This document shows positions 17,601 to 26,056 of a stretch of DNA of 64,000 nt, piece after piece; position 1 is the stretch's first letter; every line of letters begins with the position of its first letter. The stretch spans positions 372,001 to 436,000 of the forward strand of contig CAZRMV010000002.1 in assembly GCA_964601275.1 (NCBI GenBank), given 5' to 3'. This DNA comes from JAOZPE01 sp964601275. GTDB lineage: Bacteria; Krumholzibacteriota; Krumholzibacteriia; JAJRXK01. Made by a program: the position numbers and the translations under genes. Under the pieces are notes generated by a model that saw only the letters and a list, made by a program, of their open reading frames with translations, did not search any database and was not told where the DNA came from.

Positions 17601-18986
17601 CCCCACCAGGGAGTTGCCTCCGAAGGTGGCGGCCAGGTAGTCCCCGAAACCCTCGGAGATCGCTCCGGTCTCCCCGCTGTTCGTGTAGTTCGGAATGATG
17701 TCGTCGTGGATGGCGTGACCGTACTCGTGGATGATGATCTCGCCGTCCTCGGCATCATCGACCCCGCCGTCCCCGAAGCGGATGTCCTTGGTCAGGGGGC
17801 TGTACATGCTGTTGTCGGCCGACAGCGCATGGGCGTAGATGACCGTCTGGCGGTTGTTGGCGCTGGTGATGCCCAGGGTGGTCTGCAGGTAGTCCTGGAA
17901 GGTGTCGATGTGCCAGTAGGCGTTGACCGCGTGGAAGGCGGAGCCGGTCGAGTCGGCGGAGTAGTCGAAGACGAGGGTGGGCTCCTTGGCCTGGCTGAAG
18001 AAATCGGTGCGGGCGTCCACCCAGGCGCCCCGCAGCCATCCCGAACCGTCCAGCCGGAAGAGAGTCTTGTTCTGGCGGAAGCCGTCCATGGGATCGCCGT
18101 CCCGCAGGGTGTAGCGCTCCGGGTGGCCGTTCAGGGGATTGGAGGGAAACACCAGGCCCGATCCGGTGACGAGGCTCGATGGGGAGACGGGCGAGGGGGC
18201 CGCTCGGACCACCGGCGGGTCGAGGATCCGGGGGGCGGCGGCAAGCTCCTTGCCGTCGGCCATGAGGTTGTCCGTCCCCAGGACCGTGCCGTCGTGGGCG
18301 TCCACCCAGGTGCACCAGTCGCCGTAGGGCGCCCAGAGCGGCTGGGTGACCTTCCACACCAGCTTGCGCCGCCGGGGATCGATGACCAGTTCTACGGCGA
18401 CCGGCGCGCGCGGGGGACCCTCCGCGTCGACGGCGGCCCGGGCGCGAAGGCGGGCGGTCTCGGCGGGGATCGAGGGGGTGGAATCCAGGTCGAGGAGCCC
18501 GGGCTCGAAACGGCTTTCGACTTCCATGACGCGGCCCCGGAGATCCTGGTGCACCGCGACCCAGCCGCCCTCCACCGGAACCCCGTGGACGAGCTGGCGC
18601 CACCAGGAGTGGCGGCCGGTGAGGCTCTCCCGCCGGCGGGCCGCTCGCAACTGCACCGCTCCGTCGGCGTCGACCGCGACCGGCCGGCCGAAGAGAGCGC
18701 GGTCGTTGCTCCGGAGGAAGGCCTGGGCCGCGTCCCGGGCGGAAAGGGGGGTGGCGCGCCGGCGTGGGGGGGCCCAGAGGCGGCGGACGAGGCCGTCCCC
18801 GGTGGCGGACAGGGGAATCCAGCCCCGGCGGGCCCACGCGTCCCGGTCGAGCGCGGCGGGTTCGGGTTCGGCCGTCCGGGGGTGGGAGGCCCCGGCGCGG
18901 GCGGAGGAAGCGGCCCCGGCCACTGCGGGGAGGACCAGCGCCAGGAGGAGAAGACACCACGCCGGCGGTGCGATCCGCATCTGCAC
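14616..18986 (-). CDS. Large secreted M36 (fungalysin-like) metalloprotease with P-domain and FlgD-like C-terminal domain
   Basis: 1456 residues from GTG 18986, chosen because AAGGAG lies 6 bases upstream; the ATG two codons later is the alternative. A signal peptide (Leu-rich, ending VAGAAS) is followed by an FTP-like propeptide. The catalytic part has HEYGHAIHDD and, downstream, the Glu ligand in GAISEGFGDYLA, matching M36/M4-type zinc sites. Later parts include Ig-like segments, a ThuA-like stretch, a carboxypeptidase-regulatory repeat (GVVTLENSGPAAGARVW) and a proprotein-convertase P-domain (near VQIEHPWRSDLLVTL). The C-terminus is a FlgD-type Ig domain with PNRPNPFNPATVI and SGTYFYRL, which in FCB bacteria can serve as a secretion or sorting signal. 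It is probably an extracellular protein-degrading enzyme. A strong promoter lies 70-100 bases upstream. Confidence 0.93.
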   Translation of the reverse strand: MQMRIAPPAWCLLLLALVLPAVAGAASSARAGASHPRTAEPEPAALDRDAWARRGWIPLSATGDGLVRRLWAPPRRRATPLSARDAAQAFLRSNDRALFGRPVAVDADGAVQLRAARRRESLTGRHSWWRQLVHGVPVEGGWVAVHQDLRGRVMEVESRFEPGLLDLDSTPSIPAETARLRARAAVDAEGPPRAPVAVELVIDPRRRKLVWKVTQPLWAPYGDWCTWVDAHDGTVLGTDNLMADGKELAAAPRILDPPVVRAAPSPVSPSSLVTGSGLVFPSNPLNGHPERYTLRDGDPMDGFRQNKTLFRLDGSGWLRGAWVDARTDFFSQAKEPTLVFDYSADSTGSAFHAVNAYWHIDTFQDYLQTTLGITSANNRQTVIYAHALSADNSMYSPLTKDIRFGDGGVDDAEDGEIIIHEYGHAIHDDIIPNYTNSGETGAISEGFGDYLAATFGGNSLVGEWDATAYNPGPPPFLRRTDGSKIYPQDIDFEIHDDGEIISAVWWRLHGELGQQLTDRLVIESFFHIGPDATFVDFADAMLLVDQELYSSTHAPAIYAAYQDRGIQPNYDLLILHTPLSSTEDLVGPYRVEARIAHGKPLAATNPVQLYWRWNPADPWTIVPMVDEGASLWSGSIPGPGQDTRIEYAITAIDSIGVRVWSPVGAPLKVHTFRVAADNLPPTLVHVPLGDSPLQDWPAVVVAQATDPSGIAQAFVSWSLNGSYIGTFVLDPQGGDLYAAPFPYPAQLLKVGDTIEYVVTATDASQNGNAAQSGPHTFTLTERPPRVLVLADDLSMSTFDRGKWGPDKKPRQSVRNDGGVTARTRPSGPAFSGAGAGVAAALQDADSLAADLRRAGFLVDEESAAASDPAAWDTYDLLVLSFGGNTSPAADPVFRQAVRAWVKQGGKLLVEGGEVGYDATVAPRDPDFAAEVLHARRWVGDQSGSLSLTVAGEAHPLRTDPNLLPAALSRIDSGNYGDQDTMVPTADATVIYGTQEDPAAGGIIVYDDDTHPTSAQIVIWCFRYSTLADRGEAAALAENTARYLTAVQPVPTASLSGVVTLENSGPAAGARVWATPSRVGAVTAADGSYQLTGLYPGNYTVWVEGPAGWETTSGPATLVDNQHLGGLDFTLRPLTTIDLAQAADLAIPDNDPVGIRSTIRVPPSGEVSRVQVDVQIEHPWRSDLLVTLTSPSGTMVTLHNRSGGDQNDLVTSYPDSTAVDGPGSLPDFAGELAEGDWVLAVEDLALGDAGRLVGWGLHLSTVARSGVGLAVSDLSATATGEGVVLSWIASREQAEYLVRRSVDDAPWETRTPRSLPSDGERVRFVDGYDGVKSGSRVRYQIDLREGSGVAAALGEVALRVAEIPGRRFELLPNRPNPFNPATVITFRLPRQERVSLRIYDLTGRRVATLVDEVLPAGEHQVRWNGRDSAGRAVASGTYFYRLRTARDHSTRSMVLLK

Positions 18987-19055
18987 GTCGAACTCCTTGG
19001 TGGAGGATGGCCCGTCGGCGCGGAGAAGTCCGCACAAGCCCCGGATACCCCTTGA

Positions 19056-19083
19056 ATTATAGGGGGAAGCGTCCGACCTTCAA
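19056..19083 (-). promoter_or_regulatory. Sigma-70-type promoter of the M36 protease gene
   Basis: On the minus strand TTGAAG (19083-19078), a 16-base spacer and a perfect TATAAT (19061-19056). Transcription would start near 19049, giving a leader of about 60 bases before the GTG at 18986. It is the closest match to consensus seen in the window. Confidence 0.7.
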
Positions 19084-19113
19084 AGCAGGCCCCGCCCCCG
19101 GGAGGTCCCCACC

Positions 19114-19806
19114 ATGCGGTCCCTGCGCCGTTTCGTCCTTCTTGCGCCCCTTTTCCTGCTCGTTTCCGCCTGTGGCGCCCCGACGCCTCCGCGCTACGAG
19201 ATCACCTACACCGACCCCCTGTACAACCCGCTGGACTTGCGGCGGGACGGTCTGGCCATGGCGCCGGTGGATCCGGTCAAGCCCATCCTGGGAGGGGCGG
19301 GCGCTCTGGCCACCATGTCCAATGAACTCTATACCGCGCTGTTGACCTTCACCGAGAAGGTGGAGGTCGTGGACCCTGAGGTGGTCCTCCAGCGGGCGAA
19401 GAAAGCGGGGGAGGATGTGCCCGACTCGTTGCGGCAGTTCCAGCGGCGGCGCATCCAGAAGGCCGAGCTGAGCCCGGCGGAATGCTCGAAGATCTTTCCC
19501 TGGCTCGCGACGCGATTCCTCCTGGTGCCCTGGGTGGAGGAATCGGGACAGGTGGAGATGAAGGAAGGCCCCACCATCGACTATACCGACATCGACTTCT
19601 CCCAGGACATCTACGCGGTGACCTACCAGAGATACGAGGGGACGCTCACCGCCGAACTGATCGACCTCGTCCGGGGTGAGGTGGTGTGGAGGGCGGTGGT
19701 GAGGTACTCCACCGGCGAGATGTACAAGGACAACCTTCCCGCGGACCTGTGGACCCAGCGCAACCGGGCCTGCGTGGCGATGGCCAAGCTGCTGAACTTC
19801 GAGTAG
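19114..19806 (+). CDS. Lipoprotein of unknown function
   Basis: 230 residues; ATG with GGGAGG 8 bases upstream. The N-terminus is a lipoprotein signal: basic RSLRRF, hydrophobic LLAPLFLLVS and lipobox VSAC with Cys20. The mature part is a mixed alpha/beta chain without motifs I can name. It contains a stretch QDIYAVTYQRYEGTLTAELI and later GEVVWRAVVRYSTGE, resembling lipoproteins that build an envelope complex or repeat the GNA1162/LptE-like pattern, but this is not a firm match. A similar design is seen in the lipoprotein at 46528. The gene is transcribed away from the M36 protease and precedes valS by about 150 bases. Confidence 0.82.
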   Translation: MRSLRRFVLLAPLFLLVSACGAPTPPRYEITYTDPLYNPLDLRRDGLAMAPVDPVKPILGGAGALATMSNELYTALLTFTEKVEVVDPEVVLQRAKKAGEDVPDSLRQFQRRRIQKAELSPAECSKIFPWLATRFLLVPWVEESGQVEMKEGPTIDYTDIDFSQDIYAVTYQRYEGTLTAELIDLVRGEVVWRAVVRYSTGEMYKDNLPADLWTQRNRACVAMAKLLNFE

Positions 19807-19958
19807 GGCCGGCCTGGATTGACCCTCCGGGGGCTTCCGTGTACTCTTCGCCCGTTCGCTCTCGACCGAGGATTGGTGGCTGCGAGGGCGCTGCATCGGC
19901 GCGGCGCCCCGCTTTGGCATCCAGGGCCATGATGGGGCCTGGGACGGAAACGGTGCTC

Positions 19959-22730
19959 ATGGACAAGCAGTTCGACCCGCGGGGACTCGAGGAGAAGTGG
20001 TATCAGCGGTGGGAAGCCGCGGGCTTGTTCAAGCCCGAGAGCCACGGGGAGGGCGATCCCTTCGTCATCACCCTTCCTCCGCCGAACGTCACCGGGGTGC
20101 TCCACATCGGCCATTGCCTGGGCAACTCGGTGCAGGATTGCCTGATCCGCCACTACCGGATGAGGGGGAGGCCCGCCCTGTGGATCCCAGGCACCGACCA
20201 CGCCTCCATCGCCACCGAGAACAAGGTCGCCGAGGAACTGGCCCGCGAGGGCCTCAGCAAGGAGGGCCTGGGCCGGCAGGCCTTCCTCGAACGCGCCTGG
20301 GACTGGGCGCGCCGCCATCACGACCACATCGTGCTGCAGTTGAAGCGCTTCGGGGGGAGCCTCGACTGGGACCGCGAGGCGTTCACCCTGGATGAAGCGC
20401 GCAACCGGGCGGTGACCGAGGCCTTCGTCCGACTGTACGAGAAGGGTCTGATCTACCGCGGCGACTACATGGTGAACTGGTCGGTGGCGCAGAGGAGTGC
20501 GGTCAGCGACGAGGAGGTCGAGTACCGGGAAGTCGCCGGGAAACTGTGGCACTTCCGCTATCCCCTCAAGGGAGGCGGGTATCTCACCATCGCCACCACC
20601 CGCCCGGAGACCATGCTGGGAGACACCGCGGTCGCGATCCATCCCCACGACGAGAAGACCGCGCAGTGGAAGGGCCGCACCGTCATCCTGCCCCTGGTGG
20701 GACGCGAGATTCCCATCATCGAGGACGAGTACGTCGACCCCGAATTCGGCTCGGGTTGCGTGAAGATCACCCCCAGCCACGATCCCAACGACTACGAGAT
20801 CGGCAAGCGGCACGGCCTGCCCTTCGTGAACATCCTCAACCCGGACGGCACCCTGAACGACCAGGTGCCGGAGAAGTACCGGGGCCTGGACCGTTTCGAG
20901 GCGCGCGAGAGGATCGTGCGCGATCTGGAGGAGCTGGGCCTGGTGGACAGAATCGAGGACCACGTGCACAGCGTGGGCTACCACGATCGCACCGGCACGG
21001 TCATCGAACCCTACGTGTCCACCCAGTGGTTCCTGAGGATGGACGAGCTGGCGAAGCCGGCGCTCCGGGCGGTGCAGGACGGGGAGATCAAGCTCTTCCC
21101 CGAGCGGTGGGTGGGGGTCTACTACAACTGGATGACCAAGATCCGCGACTGGTGCATCTCCCGGCAGCTCTGGTGGGGTCACCGGATCCCGGTGTGGTAT
21201 TGTTCGCAGGACCACGTGAACGTGGCCCGCGAGGCGCCCGGGGTCTGCGCCGAGTGCGGGTCGAAGGAATTGCGCCAGGACGAAGACGTCTTGGACACCT
21301 GGTTCTCCTCCTGGCTGTGGACCTTCTCTCCGCTGGGCTGGCCCGACGACGCCGAGGACCTGCGCCGCTACCATCCCACCTCGACCCTGGTCACCGGGCA
21401 CGAGATCATCTTCTTCTGGGTGGCCCGGATGATCATGGCCTCCTACGAATTCCTGGGGGAGAAACCCTTCTCGGAGGTGGTCTTCACCGGCATCGTCCGC
21501 GACGGCCAGGGCCGCAAGATGTCCAAGTCCCTGGGCAATTCCCCCGATCCCATCGAGATCATCGAGAAGTACGGGGCGGATGCATTGCGTTTCGTTCTGT
21601 TGATGCTCGCGCCGACCGGACAGGACATCAACTTCGACGAACAGATGGTCGAGACCGGCCAGCACTTCTGCAACAAGATCTGGAACGCGACCCGGCTTCT
21701 CTTCTCCCACCTGGAAAAGGCGCCGATCGTGTTTCCCGCGGCCGACGCGGCGAAGATGTCCGGCCGGCTCGGGGGCGATCTTTCCGCCGAGGCTCCGGGC
21801 GACGCCGAACGCAGTGGATCGGCGGGCGGTGACGAGCGGCTCTTCGAGACCCTGTACCGTCAGACCTTCGGGGCCGAATCGCCGGAGGGAGAGAGGGCGC
21901 CGCTGCGCCTGGAAGACCGGTGGATCCTCCAGGAGGTGACCGAGGCGGCCCGCCGGGTCACCGCCGCGATCGAATCGCGTCGCCTCAACGATGCGGCACG
22001 GGGGGTCTACGATTTCTTCTGGAAGGAGTTCTGCGACTGGTACCTGGAGGCGATCAAGCCGCGGCTGCAGGGGGCAAGCGACGCGGAGCGGCGCACCGCC
22101 TTGCTCGTGGCGCTGACCGTGCATGCCCTGTTGCTGCGCCTGATGCATCCCTTCCTTCCCAACCTCACCGAGGAACTCTGGGAACTGCATCCGGCGACGG
22201 CCGGCTTCGTCATCGTCGCCCCCTGGCCGGAAGTGGAGGCTCCTCTTCCCTGGACCGACGAGGCGGAGGCCTTCGCCCTGGTGAAGGAGTTGGTGGGTTC
22301 GGCCCGGAATCTCCGACATCAACTGGACGTTCCGCCGGGGCGGCGGGGGAAGCTTCTCCTGCAGGTCGATGGGGAGCGGCGCCCGGTGGTGGAGAGGGTG
22401 AAGGACCATGTGGCCACACTGGCCAAGATGGAAGAGGTCGTGGTGCAGGATCCCGGCCCGAAACCCGAGAGGAGCGTCGGGGCGGTGGTGTTGGATATCG
22501 AGGTCTACCTGCCCATCGACGGCCTCATCGACCCCGAGAAGGAAGCGCGGCGCCTGCGCAAGGAAGTGGAGCAGACCGAGAAACGATTGCAAGGCTTGCG
22601 GTCGAAGCTGTCCAACGAGAACTTCGTGAAGAAGGCTCCGGCTGAAGTCGTGGAGCGCCAGAGGGCGCTGGCCGCGGAAGTCGAGGAAACGCTGGAGAAA
22701 CTCCAGCGGCAACTGGCGGCATTGGAGTGA
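19959..22730 (+). CDS. valS: Valyl-tRNA synthetase
   Basis: 923 residues, class I synthetase. HIGH-type motif HIGH at residues 49-52 within NVTGVLHIGHCLGNS, and KMSKS at 520-524 in GRKMSKSLGNS. The CP1 editing domain lies between them, with RPETMLGDTAVAIHP and GSGCVKITPSHDPND. The C-terminal 70 residues form the coiled-coil tRNA arm (IDPEKEARRLRKE...), typical of ValRS rather than IleRS. An acidic/Gly-rich insertion of about 50 residues is present near 600-650, between the catalytic and anticodon domains (GGDLSAEAPGDAERSGSAGG). The start is uncertain: in-frame ATGs at 19929 and 19932 and a GTG at 19953 are alternatives; the chosen ATG matches the family's normal N-terminus. The next gene begins 2 bases after the stop. 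Confidence 0.97.
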   Translation: MDKQFDPRGLEEKWYQRWEAAGLFKPESHGEGDPFVITLPPPNVTGVLHIGHCLGNSVQDCLIRHYRMRGRPALWIPGTDHASIATENKVAEELAREGLSKEGLGRQAFLERAWDWARRHHDHIVLQLKRFGGSLDWDREAFTLDEARNRAVTEAFVRLYEKGLIYRGDYMVNWSVAQRSAVSDEEVEYREVAGKLWHFRYPLKGGGYLTIATTRPETMLGDTAVAIHPHDEKTAQWKGRTVILPLVGREIPIIEDEYVDPEFGSGCVKITPSHDPNDYEIGKRHGLPFVNILNPDGTLNDQVPEKYRGLDRFEARERIVRDLEELGLVDRIEDHVHSVGYHDRTGTVIEPYVSTQWFLRMDELAKPALRAVQDGEIKLFPERWVGVYYNWMTKIRDWCISRQLWWGHRIPVWYCSQDHVNVAREAPGVCAECGSKELRQDEDVLDTWFSSWLWTFSPLGWPDDAEDLRRYHPTSTLVTGHEIIFFWVARMIMASYEFLGEKPFSEVVFTGIVRDGQGRKMSKSLGNSPDPIEIIEKYGADALRFVLLMLAPTGQDINFDEQMVETGQHFCNKIWNATRLLFSHLEKAPIVFPAADAAKMSGRLGGDLSAEAPGDAERSGSAGGDERLFETLYRQTFGAESPEGERAPLRLEDRWILQEVTEAARRVTAAIESRRLNDAARGVYDFFWKEFCDWYLEAIKPRLQGASDAERRTALLVALTVHALLLRLMHPFLPNLTEELWELHPATAGFVIVAPWPEVEAPLPWTDEAEAFALVKELVGSARNLRHQLDVPPGRRGKLLLQVDGERRPVVERVKDHVATLAKMEEVVVQDPGPKPERSVGAVVLDIEVYLPIDGLIDPEKEARRLRKEVEQTEKRLQGLRSKLSNENFVKKAPAEVVERQRALAAEVEETLEKLQRQLAALE

Positions 22731-22732
22731 CC

Positions 22733-23902
22733 ATGCACGGAGACGATCGCGGGGACCTGCGCACCCTCGGGGAGATCCTCCAGGAGTGCCGGACCCGGCG
22801 CGGCCTCAGTCTCGAGGACGTGTCCGAAGCCACGAAGATCTCCCCCAAGATGCTGCACGCCCTCGAGCACGACGAGATCGACCAGTTGGCCGGACCGATC
22901 TACGCGCGGGGCTTCGTGAAGACCCTCGCCGCGTTCTTCCAGCAGGACGAGCAGGAGCTGTTGTCCCGCCTGGAGTCGCTGGACCGGCACGCCGCGCCAG
23001 TGGAGATCCCGGTGCATCTGTCCGAGGACGATGAGGAGCCGGTCGAGACCCCGGCGCCGGCTCCGGAGACCGCGCCCGAGGAACCGGTCACCTGGCGGGT
23101 GGAGACGGTGGGGGACACCGCGGTCAAGCGGGTGGTGGGTGGCGGGAGGATGGGATCGCTGCACTGGGTCTGGGTGGTCCTGGTCGTCTTGGCGGCGATT
23201 TTCCTGGTGCGGTGGTTGGCCGGCGGAAAATCCTCCCCGCCGGAGGAACCCGGGGTGCAGTCCTCGACTTCTTCTTCCTCTTCTTCCCTTCCCGCCGCGA
23301 CCCCACAGGAGGAGACGGGAATGGAGGTCGTCGAGCCCAAGGGGGTCACCCTCGACGACGCGGTGCCCCAACCCTCCTCGCCGCGGATCGACTTGGAACA
23401 CGCCATCCTCGCCGGAGCTTCGCCGGAAGAACCCCCCTCCACCGCGAGCGGCCCGGCCGCCGGCGAAGGGTCCGCACCATCCCGGGCCGCCCCCCGCGAA
23501 GTGGAGAGTCCGCGCGCGTCCCGCCCATCGTCGAGGGAAACCGACCGCCGGGAGGCTTCTCTCAAGGAAGCCGACACCGCGCGGGCTTCCCCTCCGCCGG
23601 CCGGTTCGGGCCTGGGCAGCATCGTGCGGCCGGGGGTGCAGCCGCCCATTGCCGGACAGATGCGGCTGGAACTGATCGCGCTCGACCAGAGGGTGGAGGT
23701 GTGGGCTTCCGCCGACGGGAGCGATCTCCAGCACCGGGTTCTCCAGCCCAACGAGAGCTGGAGCCTTCTCGGACGGGATCACTTCTCCTTGCGACTGCCC
23801 CGGCCCAAGGCGGTGGTGGTGAAGCTCGACGGAGTGGTTCGTATTCCCCCCCGCGGCTTGCGCGGGGAATGGATCGTCTATCCCAGCGACGAAACCCATT
23901 AG
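22733..23902 (+). CDS. RodZ-like membrane protein (HTH_25 + TM + DUF4115)
   Basis: 389 residues. The ATG at 22733 sits 2 bases after the valS stop, with GGAG inside the end of valS. Residues 10-80 form a helix-turn-helix of the HTH_25 type (LGEILQECRTRRGLSLEDVS, then GPIYARGFVKTLA). A single membrane span, HWVWVVLVVLAAIFLVRWL, follows at about 140-160. A long Pro/Ser/Glu-rich periplasmic linker leads to a C-terminal beta-domain (DUF4115) ending in RIPPRGLRGEWIVYP. RodZ couples MreB filaments to cell-wall synthesis. No mreBCD genes are nearby, so the role is inferred from architecture alone. Confidence 0.88.
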   Translation: MHGDDRGDLRTLGEILQECRTRRGLSLEDVSEATKISPKMLHALEHDEIDQLAGPIYARGFVKTLAAFFQQDEQELLSRLESLDRHAAPVEIPVHLSEDDEEPVETPAPAPETAPEEPVTWRVETVGDTAVKRVVGGGRMGSLHWVWVVLVVLAAIFLVRWLAGGKSSPPEEPGVQSSTSSSSSSLPAATPQEETGMEVVEPKGVTLDDAVPQPSSPRIDLEHAILAGASPEEPPSTASGPAAGEGSAPSRAAPREVESPRASRPSSRETDRREASLKEADTARASPPPAGSGLGSIVRPGVQPPIAGQMRLELIALDQRVEVWASADGSDLQHRVLQPNESWSLLGRDHFSLRLPRPKAVVVKLDGVVRIPPRGLRGEWIVYPSDETH

Positions 23903-23910
23903 GGGGCGCC

Positions 23911-26016
23911 ATGGGTGCCGGTTTCCGGATCCACCGTCCCTTTCCCCTCACCGGCGATCAGCCCCAGGCGGTGCGCGAACTCGTCGAGGGGTATCGCACC
24001 GGCCGCCGGGAACAGGTTCTCCTGGGGGTGACGGGCAGCGGGAAGACCTACACCATCGCGAACCTGATCCAGGAACTCCAGCTTCCCACCCTGGTGCTCA
24101 GCCACAACAAGACCCTGGCGGCCCAACTCTACGGGGAGTTCCGCGGCTTCTTCCCCGAGAACGCGGTCGAGTACTTCATCTCCTACTACGACTACTACCA
24201 GCCCGAGGCCTTCATCCCCTCGTCGAACACCTACATCGAGAAGGACGCGAGCATCAACGACGAGATCGACCGGCTCCGGCTGCGGGCCACCTCGTCGCTG
24301 CTCTCGCGGCGCGACGTGATCGTGGTGGCCAGTGTCTCGTGCATCTTCGGGCTCGGCAATCCAGAGAACTTCCGGCGGCAGGTGGTCCCGCTCCAGAAGG
24401 GGATGGAGATCGAGCGCGACCGGTTGTTGTCGGAGCTGGTGGCCATCCACTACTCGCGGAACGACGTCTCGTTCACCCGGGGCACCTTCCGGGTGAGGGG
24501 GGACGTGGTGGAGATCCGTCCCGCCTACGAGGAAGAGATCGTACGCGTCGAGTTCTTCGGGGACGAGATCGAAGGAATCGCGGTGGTGGATCCGATCACC
24601 TCCAGTGTGAAGTCGCGGGTCGAGTCCTACACGATCTATCCGGCCAGCCTGTTCGTCACCGAGCGCGAGAAACTGGAAGGTGTGGTGAACGCGATCGGCC
24701 GGGAACTGGAGGACCGCCTGGCCTACTACGAGTCGATCGGACGGGTGCTGGAGGCGCAGCGGCTGGAATCGCGGACGCGCTACGACATGGAGATGCTGCT
24801 GGAGCTGGGCTACTGTTCGGGAGTGGAGAACTATTCCCGCTACTTCGACGGCCGGCGGCCGGGACAGCGCCCCGCGTGCCTGCTCGACTACTTCCCCGAC
24901 GAGTGGCTCCTGGTGATCGACGAGAGCCACGTGACGGTCAGCCAGATCGGCGCGATGTACAACGGCGACCGCTCGCGCAAGGAAACCCTGGTGGAGCACG
25001 GGTTCCGCCTTCCCAGCGCGCTGGACAACCGGCCCCTGACCTTCGACGAGTTCCGGAGCATGCAGCCGCCTACGATCTACGTCAGCGCCACCCCGGGCGA
25101 TTACGAACTCGAACGGAGCGAGGGAGTGGTGGTCGAACAGCTCATCCGTCCCACCGGCCTGATGGATCCCGAACTCTCGGTGCGGCCGGTCGAAGGACAG
25201 ATCGACGACCTGATGCAGGAGATCACCGCGACGGTCGAGCAGGGATACCGGGTGCTGGTCACCACCCTGACCAAGCGGATGGCCGAGGACCTCACCGACT
25301 ACCTGGCCGAGAACGGGGTGCGGGTCCAGTACCTGCACAGCGATATCGCAGCCCTGGACCGGGTCGAGATCCTCCGGGGACTTCGCCTGGGAGAGTTCGA
25401 CGTGCTGGTGGGGATCAACCTGCTCCGCGAGGGACTCGATCTGCCCGAAGTGGGGCTGGTGGCCATCCTCGACGCGGACAAGGAGGGATTCCTGCGCAGC
25501 GAACGCAGCCTGATCCAGACCGCCGGCCGGGCGGCGCGCAACGTGGACGGGCGGGTCATCCTCTACGCCGACCGCATCACCGGTTCGATGCAGCGGGCCC
25601 TGGCCGAAACCAGGAGGCGGCGGGAGATCCAGAGACGGTACAATGAGGAACACGGAATCACTCCGCACAGCATCCTGAAGACCCGCGAGGACATCCTCGC
25701 CAGCACCCGGGCGGCCGAAGGCGCCCACGAGGGTGCGGCGGAGGCGGAAGAAGCGCCGGACAAGATCCTGGAGAAGCTGGACGGACTCACCCCGGCCGAG
25801 ATGGTGGAACAGTTGACCCGGGAGATGTACCAGGCGGCCAAGCAACTGGATTTCGAGACCGCCGCCGTCCTGCGGGACCGCATCGACGAGTTGCGCCTGC
25901 AGCAGGAGCTGGCCGGCCCGGCCTCGGTGGAGAAGGAACGCCGCCGCAGCTCGCGGTCCCGTTCGCGCCGCGCCACCTTCCGACCGGGAGGTCCCCGGTC
26001 CCCGCGGCGGAAATGA
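23911..26016 (+). CDS. uvrB: Excinuclease ABC subunit B
   Basis: 701 residues, normal for UvrB. ATG 23911 lies 8 bases after the rodZ-like stop. Key elements in order: Walker A GVTGSGKT (about 37-44), the beta-hairpin segment FISYYDYYQPEAFIPSS used in damage verification, and Walker B VIDESHV. Then helicase motifs SATPGDYEL and LREGLDLPEVGLVAILDADK, and QTAGRAARN. The C-terminal UVR motif (residues about 625-660, QAAKQLDFETAAVLRDRIDE) binds UvrA/UvrC. A basic tail RRSSRSRSRRATFRPG follows and is longer than in model UvrBs. The enzyme verifies DNA lesions and loads UvrC in nucleotide excision repair. No uvrA or uvrC in the window. Confidence 0.98.
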   Translation: MGAGFRIHRPFPLTGDQPQAVRELVEGYRTGRREQVLLGVTGSGKTYTIANLIQELQLPTLVLSHNKTLAAQLYGEFRGFFPENAVEYFISYYDYYQPEAFIPSSNTYIEKDASINDEIDRLRLRATSSLLSRRDVIVVASVSCIFGLGNPENFRRQVVPLQKGMEIERDRLLSELVAIHYSRNDVSFTRGTFRVRGDVVEIRPAYEEEIVRVEFFGDEIEGIAVVDPITSSVKSRVESYTIYPASLFVTEREKLEGVVNAIGRELEDRLAYYESIGRVLEAQRLESRTRYDMEMLLELGYCSGVENYSRYFDGRRPGQRPACLLDYFPDEWLLVIDESHVTVSQIGAMYNGDRSRKETLVEHGFRLPSALDNRPLTFDEFRSMQPPTIYVSATPGDYELERSEGVVVEQLIRPTGLMDPELSVRPVEGQIDDLMQEITATVEQGYRVLVTTLTKRMAEDLTDYLAENGVRVQYLHSDIAALDRVEILRGLRLGEFDVLVGINLLREGLDLPEVGLVAILDADKEGFLRSERSLIQTAGRAARNVDGRVILYADRITGSMQRALAETRRRREIQRRYNEEHGITPHSILKTREDILASTRAAEGAHEGAAEAEEAPDKILEKLDGLTPAEMVEQLTREMYQAAKQLDFETAAVLRDRIDELRLQQELAGPASVEKERRRSSRSRSRRATFRPGGPRSPRRK

Positions 26017-26056
26017 ACCCGGGGCGCAGCTTGCCCCCATCGGCCAGGAGGCCGCA

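Noticed and set aside
14349..19055. A 1568-codon open frame on the plus strand opposite the M36 protease gene.
   Set aside because: It is an antisense shadow caused by high G+C codon use; its translation is low-complexity, while the minus-strand frame has clear domains and a promoter.
19623..22712. A 1029-codon minus-strand frame opposite valS.
   Set aside because: Low-complexity His/Gly/Arg-rich translation, antisense to an unmistakable valyl-tRNA synthetase.
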